DNA of 34,423 bases, taken from JAFGGT01 sp036733165. Its GTDB lineage: Archaea; Methanobacteriota_B; Thermococci; Methanofastidiosales; NM3. Under the pieces are notes generated by a model that saw only the letters and a program-made list of their open reading frames with translations, did not search any database and was not told the origin of the DNA. The position numbers and the translations under genes are program-made. The stretch lies in NCBI GenBank assembly GCA_036733165.1, contig DAINBB010000017.1, forward strand, positions 1 through 34,423. The letters run 5' to 3'. The first letter of the stretch is position 1. The number at the start of each line of letters is the position of its first letter. This document shows positions 6,876-13,565 of this stretch, piece after piece.

Positions 6876-8678
6876 ATGAGAAAATCGTTCCTTGTTTTAT
6901 CAATGCTCGTATTGTCCCTTTTCTCCGTTCTTCCCCTCTCGGTCTCGGCGGATATCGCGGTCACTCCTGCCGACAGCATCCAGGACGCCATCGATGCCAT
7001 AGAGGACGGGGGCACGATCTATATCGGGGCAGGGACCTACCACGTCAATCTCGTCATCAACAATCCTGGCAAATCGTTTTCCATGGTTGCGGCAGACGGT
7101 CCCGGAACGGTCGTGCTTGATGGCAGCGCCAGCGGCTCTGTTATCTTTGTGCAAGACACTAACGGTCACACGATAACGCTCGATGGGCTTACCATCACCA
7201 ATGGCAGTGCACATGGCGGGGGTGGAATGTATGATAGATATTCCACAGTGATCGTGACGAACTGCACCTTCCACGACAACGAGGCTTACTCATACTATGG
7301 GGGCGGCGTTTTCAACTATTACTCTGATGCCTCTTTCACGAACTGCACCTTTCACAACAACTATACATACAGCGATGGTGGCGGAATGGATAGCGATTAT
7401 GGTGTTGTCACCGTGACGAACTGTGCGTTCTATGAGAATTATGCAGAAAATGCTGGCGGCGGAACGTACAATTATCTGGTTGATATAACTTATGCGGGAT
7501 GCACATTCTATGGCAATGAGGCTTACTACGATGGTGGCGGAATGTACAACGATGAATCCTCTCCGACGATCATGGACAGCTCATTCGAGTATAACTATGC
7601 TTACTATGGCGGTGGCATGTACAACTACGAATCCTATCCGATAGTCCTAGGTTGCTCGTTCGATGGCAATGAGGTATACTACGATGGTGGCGGAATGTAC
7701 AACGATGAATCCTCTCCGACGATCATGGACAGCTCATTCGAGTATAACTATGCTTACTGTGGTGGTGGCATATACAACTACGAATCCTATCCGATAGTCA
7801 TGGGTTGCTCGTTCGATGGCAATGAGGCGTACTACTATGGCGGCGGGATATGCAATTACTCCACAGATGTCACAGTGACGAACTGCTTCTTCGCCTCCAA
7901 CGGAGCATATACAAGTGATGGCGGTGCTTTCTATGTCCGTGACTCCAATGCCACAGTTACAAACTGCGTGTTCGAATACAACTTCACTGCATCGAATGGA
8001 GGAGCCATGTTCAACTACAATTCGGTAAGTTTCAATCCAATAGACATCATTGTAACAAACTGTACCTTTTACTGCAATACCGCCTTTGAAGGCAATGGCA
8101 TGTACAATGCTTGGATAGACTCTGTTGTCACCAACTGCATCTTCTGGGATGGTGGGAACGAGATCCAGAACTATTCCTGTACACCCATTGTCACCTACTG
8201 CGATGTCCAGGGCGGTTATGTGGGCGAAGGCAATATAGACTCAGAACCCATCTTCACCGATGCGGGAGGAGACGATCTATCGCTCTTTGGCGGATCTCCT
8301 TGCATCGACACAGGGACGGATGCAAGCATTGCCGCGTACGGCAGTGTCACCGATGACATCACCGGCCTTGTTCGCCCCCAGTACATGCAGTACGACATGG
8401 GCGCCTACGAGTACAAAAACAGCTGGACGCCAAATGTCCTGATACCACTTGTATCGACCATGCAGATCAAGGTCAACTCCCTATGGCAATGCCTGCAGCA
8501 GCAGTTGCCTTCAGACATCCCTGAAGAGTTGCAAGTTCTCTTGGACGAGGCCCAGGAACATATGGCAAATGCCAAAATGCTCTCAAATCCCATTTATGCG
8601 AATGGGGAGATCAACAGGGCCATGGCCCTGTTGGAGCAGGTCAGTGAAATGCTGGACTGCGGATGTCATTTGGGTTAG
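6876..8678 (+). CDS. Secreted right-handed parallel beta-helix protein with choice-of-anchor Q-like region
   Basis: A 600-residue exported protein. Residues 1-25 are a Sec signal peptide ending LSVSA. Residues about 30-60 (a segment containing IQDAIDAIEDGGTIYIGAGTY) are the usual capping entry of pectate-lyase-like beta-helices. From about 100 to 430 there are many short coils of the pattern TNCTFxxNxAxxxGGGxYN, as in polymorphic outer-membrane protein-like surface proteins. Residues about 445-510 (NIDSEPIF, SPCIDTG, DITGLVRP, YDMGAYEY) match the region usual in choice-of-anchor Q proteins. The last 95 residues are a helical, non-repetitive tail with Cys near the end and no membrane anchor, so the protein may be released or bound to the surface by contacts. 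Polysaccharide or cell-surface binding is inferred; catalysis is not demonstrable. It stands alone between divergent or unrelated genes. Confidence 0.85.
   Translation: MRKSFLVLSMLVLSLFSVLPLSVSADIAVTPADSIQDAIDAIEDGGTIYIGAGTYHVNLVINNPGKSFSMVAADGPGTVVLDGSASGSVIFVQDTNGHTITLDGLTITNGSAHGGGGMYDRYSTVIVTNCTFHDNEAYSYYGGGVFNYYSDASFTNCTFHNNYTYSDGGGMDSDYGVVTVTNCAFYENYAENAGGGTYNYLVDITYAGCTFYGNEAYYDGGGMYNDESSPTIMDSSFEYNYAYYGGGMYNYESYPIVLGCSFDGNEVYYDGGGMYNDESSPTIMDSSFEYNYAYCGGGIYNYESYPIVMGCSFDGNEAYYYGGGICNYSTDVTVTNCFFASNGAYTSDGGAFYVRDSNATVTNCVFEYNFTASNGGAMFNYNSVSFNPIDIIVTNCTFYCNTAFEGNGMYNAWIDSVVTNCIFWDGGNEIQNYSCTPIVTYCDVQGGYVGEGNIDSEPIFTDAGGDDLSLFGGSPCIDTGTDASIAAYGSVTDDITGLVRPQYMQYDMGAYEYKNSWTPNVLIPLVSTMQIKVNSLWQCLQQQLPSDIPEELQVLLDEAQEHMANAKMLSNPIYANGEINRAMALLEQVSEMLDCGCHLG
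7512..7817 (+). repeat. Near-identical 153-bp tandem duplication within the beta-helix gene
   Basis: Two consecutive 153-base units (7512-7664 and 7665-7817) are almost identical. A third, diverging copy starts at 7818 with the same GGCAATGAGG sequence. Each unit encodes 51 residues, about two coils of the beta-helix. Since the period is a multiple of three, gain or loss of a unit keeps the frame. Confidence 0.9.
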
Positions 8679-8837
8679 TTGCCATATCGCTTTAGATTGA
8701 TGAGGGATTGCAGCGACGATCCCTTCCCATTATTGCAGAAAACGCCAATCGAACATCATATAATAAATTTTTAATTGAGCCCTCTCTTACAAAAAGATAT
8801 ATATGTAAATGGAAATTCTTTATTGAAGAGGTAGAAA
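8679..8837. other. Intergenic region with short dyad and traB-like promoter
   Basis: AGGGAT at 8703-8708 pairs with ATCCCT at 8719-8724 around a ten-base loop; it may mark the end of the beta-helix transcript. A TATA box GATATATAT at 8796-8804 precedes the next gene by about 37 bases, and GAGGT at 8828-8832 is its ribosome-binding site. Confidence 0.45.
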
Positions 8838-9602
8838 ATGAGACTGGAGATCTATTTTGGAGAAAGCAAGATAGTGGTCATCGGGACAGGGCACGTTTTC
8901 AAGAGAAGCATAATGGAAGTGAAGACCACCATATCCAAGGAGAAACCGGATATCGTCTGTGTGGAACTGGATGTTGAGCGCTATAAGGCGTTGATAGACG
9001 GGAAAAGGGCATCCTTTATGGAACTTGTCCGGGCCAGGGGGCTAAAGACAGCCATCTTCGGCAGCGTTCTCTCCGCGATACAGAACGAGGTCGGCGAGGA
9101 TTACGGCGTTATGCCGGGCACTGACATGCTGACAGCGATAGAATGTGCGAGAAAGGAGCGATCCCGTGTCTTCTTCATCGACAGGAATGTCAACATCACA
9201 GTAAACAGATTGGTCAACGAGATGACCTTTTGGGAAAAGATAAAGACGATGGCGGGCGCCTTTCTCTCGCTGACGCCTTTGAAAAGGGAGGTCTCCGTAT
9301 CGCAATTTGACCAGTCATTTATAAATGAGATATTGAGCGATTTCAAGAAGTTCTCGCCCAATGCGTACAGGGTAATGATAGAAGAAAGGGACAAGTACAT
9401 GTTCGAAAGGATAAATGCCATCGTAAGGGATGAAGTGAAACCCATATGCATGGTGGTGGTCATAGGCGCTGGCCACATAAGGGGTATCGTATCCATGTTG
9501 GAGGCTGCAAAAAATGATTACGAAAGAGAGAAAACAAGAGATCTTGAAAAGAATGAGTCAGGAGAAGGCGACGGTCATAATTGGAAAATCTGGAGTAACT
9601 GA
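8838..9602 (+). CDS. TraB/PrgY-family protein (soluble domain only)
   Basis: A 254-residue member of the TraB/PrgY/GumN superfamily, related to Tiki-type putative metalloproteases; no archaeal function is established. Conserved elements seen are GTGHV at residues 16-20, CVELD, PGTDM, FIDRN, EERDKYM and GAGH followed by IRG near the C-terminus. Many archaeal and bacterial PrgY-like proteins continue with a C-terminal multi-helix membrane region; here the product stops soon after the GAGH motif with a charged tail (DYEREKTRDLEKNESGEGD). The last 89 bases overlap the start of the YhbY gene in another frame, so the tail sequence is constrained by that gene and may not be ancestral. TATA and GAGGT elements lie upstream. 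Confidence 0.82.
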   Translation: MRLEIYFGESKIVVIGTGHVFKRSIMEVKTTISKEKPDIVCVELDVERYKALIDGKRASFMELVRARGLKTAIFGSVLSAIQNEVGEDYGVMPGTDMLTAIECARKERSRVFFIDRNVNITVNRLVNEMTFWEKIKTMAGAFLSLTPLKREVSVSQFDQSFINEILSDFKKFSPNAYRVMIEERDKYMFERINAIVRDEVKPICMVVVIGAGHIRGIVSMLEAAKNDYEREKTRDLEKNESGEGDGHNWKIWSN

Positions 9603-9771
9603 CACTCTAAAACAGGAGATATCCAATCAACTGAAGAAAAAGAAGGCTGTGAAGGTATCGTTGTCCCAAGACATAGAGGACAGGGAATCCTTTTCCAGTT
9701 CGCTTTGCGACGAGATTGGCGCGGAACTGCTCGATCTGAGGGGCAGGAAGGCTATACTCTATAAAGATTGA
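9514..9771 (+). CDS. YhbY-family CRM-domain RNA-binding protein
   Basis: An 85-residue protein consisting of one CRM (YhbY) domain, which binds structured RNA; the bacterial homologue associates with pre-50S ribosomal subunits. The hallmark GxxG loop appears as GKSGVTD at about 24-30, with a basic helix QLKKKKAVKVSL and the terminal strand RGRKAILYKD. Length is normal. The ATG lies inside the 3' end of the TraB-like gene, but GGAGG ten bases upstream supports it. The usual archaeal neighbourhood of YhbY before S19e is kept, although a gap and a new promoter separate them here. Archaeal YhbY is presumed to act in ribosome assembly; that is inference from the family. Confidence 0.9.
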   Translation: MITKERKQEILKRMSQEKATVIIGKSGVTDTLKQEISNQLKKKKAVKVSLSQDIEDRESFSSSLCDEIGAELLDLRGRKAILYKD

Positions 9772-9816
9772 GTCCTATGGAACATCTCTTTCCCAGTGCA
9801 TAGAGGTCTTGGAATT

Positions 9817-9829
9817 ATTTCTTTTTTTT
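9817..9829 (+). terminator. Oligo-T terminator after the YhbY gene
   Basis: A T-rich tract TTTCTTTTTTTT-like lies about 48 bases after the YhbY stop. Archaeal RNA polymerase terminates at such tracts without needing a hairpin, so this plausibly ends the traB-like/yhbY transcript. Confidence 0.5.
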
Positions 9830-9893
9830 AGGTGTCCATATAATCTCTCTGATACCACAAATTTTATAAATCGACAGAAGACATTTAAGTAAA

Positions 9894-9943
9894 ATCATGG
9901 TACGTTGTTTAAATCGTCTTTAATCGGCTTAAACAACTATGAT
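9894..9943. other. Two-tier inverted repeat upstream of the S19e operon promoter
   Basis: GTTGTTTAA (9904-9912) pairs perfectly with TTAAACAAC (9929-9937) around a 16-base loop; outside it ATCAT (9894-9898) pairs with ATGAT (9939-9943). It sits about 20 bases before the TATA box of the ribosomal operon. It could be an operator, an attenuated leader from an earlier start, or a small structured RNA; I cannot choose. Confidence 0.6.
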
Positions 9944-9964
9944 GGTCTTTTAAAGAACGAAATG

Positions 9965-9973
9965 TATTTAAAA
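9965..9973 (+). promoter_or_regulatory. TATA box for the S19e-to-FtsY operon
   Basis: TATTTAAAA lies about 48 bases before the S19e ATG, predicting a start near 9994 and a leader of roughly 22 bases that carries GGTGA at 10008-10012. Confidence 0.6.
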
Positions 9974-10016
9974 GATTTTAAAATAGAAAGTGAGGAATCT
10001 TTGTATAGGTGAGACA

Positions 10017-10466
10017 ATGACTACAGTTTATGATGTTCCTGCCGATGCCTTGATAGGTAGGGTTGCAAAGGAGTTGGCGGAGAATCCATCTATCGAAAAA
10101 CCTAGTTGGTCGACCTTTGTCAAGACAGGCGCCCATAATGAGAGGCCCCCGGAACAAGAGGACTGGTGGTTCGTGAGGGCATCGTCCCTGCTCAGGAGGG
10201 TCTACCTTGACGGTCCCGTCGGCATATCTAGGTTGAGGACCTACTATGGTGGAAAAAAGAACAGAGGACATAAACCTGAGAAAAAGTATCCTGGCGGCGG
10301 TGCCGTTATAAGAACTATTCTCAAACAACTTGAGAGTGCCGGGTATGTTGAAAAGCAACCCCAGGGAAGGGTTATAAGCCCAAATGGCAAATCTTTCCTG
10401 GACAAGATCAGCAATGAGATTAAGCAGCAGTTGTCTGAGGATATGCCGGAGCTTAAGGTATACTGA
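10017..10466 (+). CDS. rps19e: 30S ribosomal protein S19e
   Basis: A 149-residue small-subunit protein found only in archaea and eukaryotes, needed for 18S/16S maturation and head assembly of the small subunit. Family features are PADALIGRVAKEL at 7-19, EDWWFVRASSLLRRVY, GPVGISRLRTYYGGKKNRG and the basic segment around PEKKYPGGG, with the winged-helix segment ILKQLESAGYVEK. The start at 10017 is chosen over an in-frame upstream codon because it has a GGTGA ribosome-binding site and matches the family N-terminus. It is the first gene of a run of translation genes that continues with PDCD5-like, L39e, L31e, aIF6 and L18Ae, all in the same direction. Confidence 0.97.
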   Translation: MTTVYDVPADALIGRVAKELAENPSIEKPSWSTFVKTGAHNERPPEQEDWWFVRASSLLRRVYLDGPVGISRLRTYYGGKKNRGHKPEKKYPGGGAVIRTILKQLESAGYVEKQPQGRVISPNGKSFLDKISNEIKQQLSEDMPELKVY

Positions 10467-10484
10467 CCATGGAGGATGTAAGGT

Positions 10485-10811
10485 TTGGACGAAGCTGAGG
10501 AGATTAGAAAGAAAAAACTTGAGGAGATGCAGAGGAGGGCGCAGGAAGAGCAGCAGATGGAGCAGCAGAGGCAGTCCGAAGAGATACAGAAACAGGCTAT
10601 TCTACGGGGCCTATTGACACCAGAGGCCAGGGAGCGACTTGGCAGGGTCAAGATGGCACGTCCCGATTATGGATCTCAAGTTGAAACTCTAATAGTCCAG
10701 CTGGCCCAACAAGGGAGGATCAAGCAAAAGATCGATGAACCGACATTGGTCGGACTTCTCAAACAAATCCAAGGACAGGTCAAGAAGGATTTCAATATAA
10801 GAAGACTGTGA
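10485..10811 (+). CDS. PDCD5-family DNA-binding protein
   Basis: A 108-residue protein of the PDCD5/TFAR19 family, conserved in archaea and eukaryotes. The archaeal members bind DNA or chaperonin in vitro, but their role in the cell is not settled. The N-terminal third is a charged, Gln-rich helix (about 1-40), followed by the family core AILRGLLTPEARERLGRVKMARPDYGSQVE-type segment (I give only the pattern: LTPEARERL and KMARPD) and a three-helix bundle ending KDFNIRRL. The start is TTG at 10485, supported by GGAGG at 10471-10475 with a nine-base spacer; the nearer ATG at 10476 is followed at once by a stop. It lies between S19e and L39e, its normal position in euryarchaea. Confidence 0.94.
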   Translation: MDEAEEIRKKKLEEMQRRAQEEQQMEQQRQSEEIQKQAILRGLLTPEARERLGRVKMARPDYGSQVETLIVQLAQQGRIKQKIDEPTLVGLLKQIQGQVKKDFNIRRL

Positions 10812-10833
10812 TTTATAGGTTAAAGTGATCCAG

Positions 10834-10989
10834 ATGAGCAGAAATAAACCACTTGCTAAAAAGCTTAGGTTAGGAAGGGCCCAGAAACAGACAAGGAGGG
10901 TCCCGGTTTGGGTCTGGAACAAGACAAGATTAGGTGTCAGGTTCCACCCAAAGAGAAGACATGGTAGACGCGTGAGATTGAAACTATAG
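10834..10989 (+). CDS. rpl39e: 50S ribosomal protein L39e
   Basis: A 51-residue, highly basic ribosomal protein that lines the peptide exit tunnel of archaeal and eukaryotic large subunits. The reading frame from ATG at 10834 to TAG gives MSRNKPLAKKLRLGRAQKQ, then RRVPVWVWNKTRLGVR and a terminal arginine-rich RRHGRRVRLKL, which is the classic L39e pattern including the RxVPxWV segment. GTGATC upstream is the likely ribosome-binding site. It is followed without a gap by L31e, the standard L39e-L31e-aIF6 arrangement. Confidence 0.97.
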   Translation: MSRNKPLAKKLRLGRAQKQTRRVPVWVWNKTRLGVRFHPKRRHGRRVRLKL

Positions 10990-10998
10990 GTGATGGAC

Positions 10999-11277
10999 AT
11001 GGATGTTGGTGAGGAAAGGATATATGTGATTCCACTTAGGAAGGTCAAAGAGGCCCCCAAGAAGAAGAGGTCTCCTAGAGCGATGAGGGAGGTAAGGTCC
11101 TTTTTGGTAAGGCATACAAAGACCGATGACGTGGTATTGGACAAATCTATCAATGAACATGTCTGGAGCAGGGGTATTGAGAAACCACCCTCCAAGGTCA
11201 GGGTCCGCGCTGTTAAGGAAGAGATTGAGAAAGAGGAAAGTAAGATAATAAGGGTAAACGCCTTCCTTGCAGAGTGA
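10999..11277 (+). CDS. rpl31e: 50S ribosomal protein L31e
   Basis: A 92-residue large-subunit protein located near the exit of the peptide tunnel, close to the SRP and chaperone docking area. Family segments are EERIYVIPLRKVKEAPKKKRSPRA (pattern only: IYVIPLR and RSPRAM), EVRSFLVRHTKT, DKSINEHVWSRGIEKPPSKVRV and a final VNAFLAE. Three in-frame starts exist: GTG at 10990, ATG at 10993 and ATG at 10999. I chose 10999 because GGTGA lies five bases before it and the protein then begins just ahead of the conserved ERIY segment. Its TGA is four to five bases from the aIF6 start, so translation is probably coupled. Confidence 0.95.
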   Translation: MDVGEERIYVIPLRKVKEAPKKKRSPRAMREVRSFLVRHTKTDDVVLDKSINEHVWSRGIEKPPSKVRVRAVKEEIEKEESKIIRVNAFLAE

Positions 11278-11282
11278 TTATA

Positions 11283-11945
11283 ATGATTGAGAAGATGTCC
11301 CTTGGCGGCACTCCGTTCATTGGCATTGTCGCTTTCAGCACAGAAGATTTCACGATAACCAGGACAGATGTTGGTGAGGAACGGATCAAGACCATCGGCG
11401 ATGTGATGGGCACGAAGGTGCTGCAGACATCCATAGCCAGAACTGATCTTGTAGGCATCTTTCTGGCGGGCAATTCAAAAGGCATCCTCATGCCATCGAT
11501 TGTTGAGGACCATGAGCTTCAGGCCATCGAGGAATCCTTCTCGTGCAATCTCATGACCCTTGATACCAAGTTTACCGCATTGGGGAATCTTGTCCTGTGC
11601 AATGACAAGGGATGTGTCATAAGCCCCGCCCTCTCCGATCTCAAGGACGATATAGAGTCCTTCTTGGGAGTGGAGGTGCAGGAGGGGATAATAGGCGGAT
11701 ACAAGAATGTCGGGAGCGTGGCGGTAGCCACGAACAAGGGATGCCTTGTCCATCCTGACACGACTCCTGAAAAGATGGAGTGGCTTAGCGAGATGCTCAA
11801 GGTCCCAGTCGACCACACGACAGCCAACAAGGGCGTTGGATACATTGGTGGGTGCATGGTGGCAAATTCCAAGGGCGTAGTGGTCGGAGACTTCTCTACA
11901 GGACCGGAATTGGGCAGGATAGACGATATATTGATGGAGGAATGA
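11283..11945 (+). CDS. eif6: Translation initiation factor aIF6
   Basis: A 220-residue anti-association factor that binds the 50S subunit at L14 and blocks premature joining with 30S. It has the five-fold pseudo-symmetric pentein structure; repeating segments such as GNSKGILMP, CNDKGCVISP, ATNKGCLVHP and ANSKGVVVG are visible, one per blade. Length is normal. A GTG at 11274 overlaps the L31e stop, but ATG at 11283 matches the family start and is placed well for the GAGTGA element. The gene sits in the conserved L39e-L31e-aIF6-L18Ae order. Confidence 0.97.
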   Translation: MIEKMSLGGTPFIGIVAFSTEDFTITRTDVGEERIKTIGDVMGTKVLQTSIARTDLVGIFLAGNSKGILMPSIVEDHELQAIEESFSCNLMTLDTKFTALGNLVLCNDKGCVISPALSDLKDDIESFLGVEVQEGIIGGYKNVGSVAVATNKGCLVHPDTTPEKMEWLSEMLKVPVDHTTANKGVGYIGGCMVANSKGVVVGDFSTGPELGRIDDILMEE

Positions 11946-11950
11946 TTTCA

Positions 11951-12130
11951 ATGGTACAAACGTTCACTGTAAAGGGAAAGTTCCTTATGGGCTCGTCCTA
12001 TCAGGTTTTCAAGAGGGACATAAGGGCCGATAGGGAAGAGCACGCCCTCGAAAAGTTATATGTCGACCTCGGTTCAAAGCACGGTGCCAAGAGGAAACAC
12101 ATTATAATAGAAGAAGTCAAGGCTGATTGA
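11951..12130 (+). CDS. rpl18a: 50S ribosomal protein L18Ae (LX)
   Basis: A 59-residue protein, the short archaeal form of L18Ae/L20e (once LX), a peripheral 50S protein. The sequence FTVKGKFLMG, the YQVFKRDIRADREEHALEK stretch and the end KHGAKRKHIIIEEVK are typical. The ATG at 11951 is preferred over one at 11942 because GGAGG at 11936-11940 is ten bases upstream. It starts five bases after aIF6 and is followed one base later by prefoldin alpha. Confidence 0.95.
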   Translation: MVQTFTVKGKFLMGSSYQVFKRDIRADREEHALEKLYVDLGSKHGAKRKHIIIEEVKAD

Positions 12131-12131
12131 T

Positions 12132-12548
12132 ATGGAAGATGTAAGGCAGTTGTCCAACAGGATGGCCATCTTGGAACGTCAGGCAGATGTTCTTAGGTCG
12201 AACATAGAGATGTTGCAAGGCCATATTAGGGAGTTGCTGGTGGCAAAGGAGACCATTGGCAGCATCAAGGACGCCGAGAAGGACCAGGATGTCCTGATCC
12301 CATTGGGAGGCGGGGCTAGCGCATACGGAAAATTGACGCAGAACGACAAGATATTGATCAACATCGGTGTCGATATAGTGGTCAAGAGGGACATAGACGG
12401 CGCCATCAGCATCATTGATAAAAGAATTGATGAAGCCAAGACACTTCTTGAGAGGACATCCTCCTCTTACGGCGAGGTCACCAATGCCATGGCCCAGCTT
12501 GAGCAGAGGGGCAGGCAATTGATGGAACAGCAATCGGCGAAGAAGTAG
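12132..12548 (+). CDS. pfdA: Prefoldin subunit alpha
   Basis: A 138-residue subunit of the archaeal prefoldin hexamer, a jellyfish-shaped holdase that passes unfolded proteins to the thermosome. The N-terminal helix (about 1-45, heptad-rich: LSNRMAILERQADVLRSNIE) and the C-terminal helix (about 95-138) form the antiparallel coiled coil. The middle LIPLGGGASAYGKL and ILINIGVDIVVKRDI segments are the beta hairpins of the assembly platform. It lies between L18Ae and ftsY, the normal archaeal position. Confidence 0.95.
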   Translation: MEDVRQLSNRMAILERQADVLRSNIEMLQGHIRELLVAKETIGSIKDAEKDQDVLIPLGGGASAYGKLTQNDKILINIGVDIVVKRDIDGAISIIDKRIDEAKTLLERTSSSYGEVTNAMAQLEQRGRQLMEQQSAKK

Positions 12549-12567
12549 TCGTCCGCAAGGTGGATGA

Positions 12568-13467
12568 ATGTTCGAGTCCCTAAAATCCAAGTTCTCATCC
12601 TTTGTCGACAACGTGTCACAAAAGACCATATCGGAGAAGGATATAGACAATGTCCTTTGGGACTTCCAATTATCCCTTCTTGAAAATGACGTCTCAATGA
12701 AGGTGTCTGAGAGATTGGGAGCCGAATTGAAGGATGATATTGTTGGGGAGCAGCTCTCGCTGTCCGACAACAAGAAGAAGTACATCAAGAACAAGCTCAC
12801 CGATTCTATCCATAACGTCCTGCAGTCCGAGCCGATGGACCTTTTCTCGCTCATACAGGAAAAGAGGGATTCGGGCGAGCCTCTTGTCATGATATTTATC
12901 GGATTCAACGGGACAGGCAAGACAACGACCATCGCCAAGTTGGCGCACATACTCAAGACCAAGGGATTCAGTTCTGTGATATCTGCATCAGACACGTTCA
13001 GAGCAGGTTCCATAGAGCAGTTGGAGAAACATGCACACAATGTCGGCATAAAGGTCATCAAGCATGATTACGGTGCAGACCCGGCAGCCGTGGCGTTCGA
13101 TGCCATCAAGCATGCCAAGGCCAGGAACATCGATGTCGTGCTCATAGACACTGCTGGCAGGGCAGAGACGAACAGGAATCTCATGGACGAGATGAGAAAG
13201 ATAATAAGGGTCACGAAGCCGGACCTCAAGGTGTTCGTGGGAGATGCCCTGGGCGGCAACGCGGTCGTGGAGCAGGCGGAGAAGTTCCATGACATCGGTA
13301 TCGACTGTTCCATACTGACGAAGGTGGATGCGGATGCCAGGGGGGGTGCTGCACTCTCCATCGCGCACGTCACAAAGAAACCCATCCTTTTCATAGGTGT
13401 TGGCCAATCCTACGATGACCTGGAACTCTTTGATCCACAATGGATGGTCGAAAGGCTTTTGTCATAA
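12568..13467 (+). CDS. ftsY: Signal recognition particle receptor FtsY
   Basis: A 299-residue SRP-family GTPase, the docking receptor for ribosome-SRP complexes at the membrane. The N domain (about 1-95) is a four-helix bundle without the long acidic A domain of bacterial FtsY. The G domain has the P-loop GFNGTGKTTT (112-121), DTFRAGSIEQL, DTAGR (194-198) and TKVDADARGGAAL (251-263). The terminal segment FIGVGQSYDDLELFDP is the usual closing loop. It ends the long translation/secretion gene run. GGTGGATGA is the ribosome-binding site. No SRP54 or SRP RNA gene is in the window. Confidence 0.97.
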   Translation: MFESLKSKFSSFVDNVSQKTISEKDIDNVLWDFQLSLLENDVSMKVSERLGAELKDDIVGEQLSLSDNKKKYIKNKLTDSIHNVLQSEPMDLFSLIQEKRDSGEPLVMIFIGFNGTGKTTTIAKLAHILKTKGFSSVISASDTFRAGSIEQLEKHAHNVGIKVIKHDYGADPAAVAFDAIKHAKARNIDVVLIDTAGRAETNRNLMDEMRKIIRVTKPDLKVFVGDALGGNAVVEQAEKFHDIGIDCSILTKVDADARGGAALSIAHVTKKPILFIGVGQSYDDLELFDPQWMVERLLS

Positions 13468-13523
13468 TGGCAGGTATTCTGAGCATCTACACATTTCTGT
13501 TCATATACCTCACAACCCACCAA

Positions 13524-13535
13524 TAAATTTATTTA
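13524..13535 (+). promoter_or_regulatory. TATA box for purA
   Basis: TAAATTTATTTA lies 36 bases on average before the purA ATG, predicting a start near 13555 and a very short leader including CGTGAT. Confidence 0.6.
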
Positions 13536-13565
13536 TTCATGTATGTATCACTCAAACGTGATATA

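Noticed and set aside
9939..9945. Possible box C of a C/D guide RNA (ATGATGG) beside the palindrome
   Set aside because: It does not match RTGATGA and no CTGA box D follows at a sensible distance.
12117..13061. Long minus-strand frame of 314 codons across pfdA and ftsY
   Set aside because: It is the shadow of two well-supported plus-strand genes and shows no family features.
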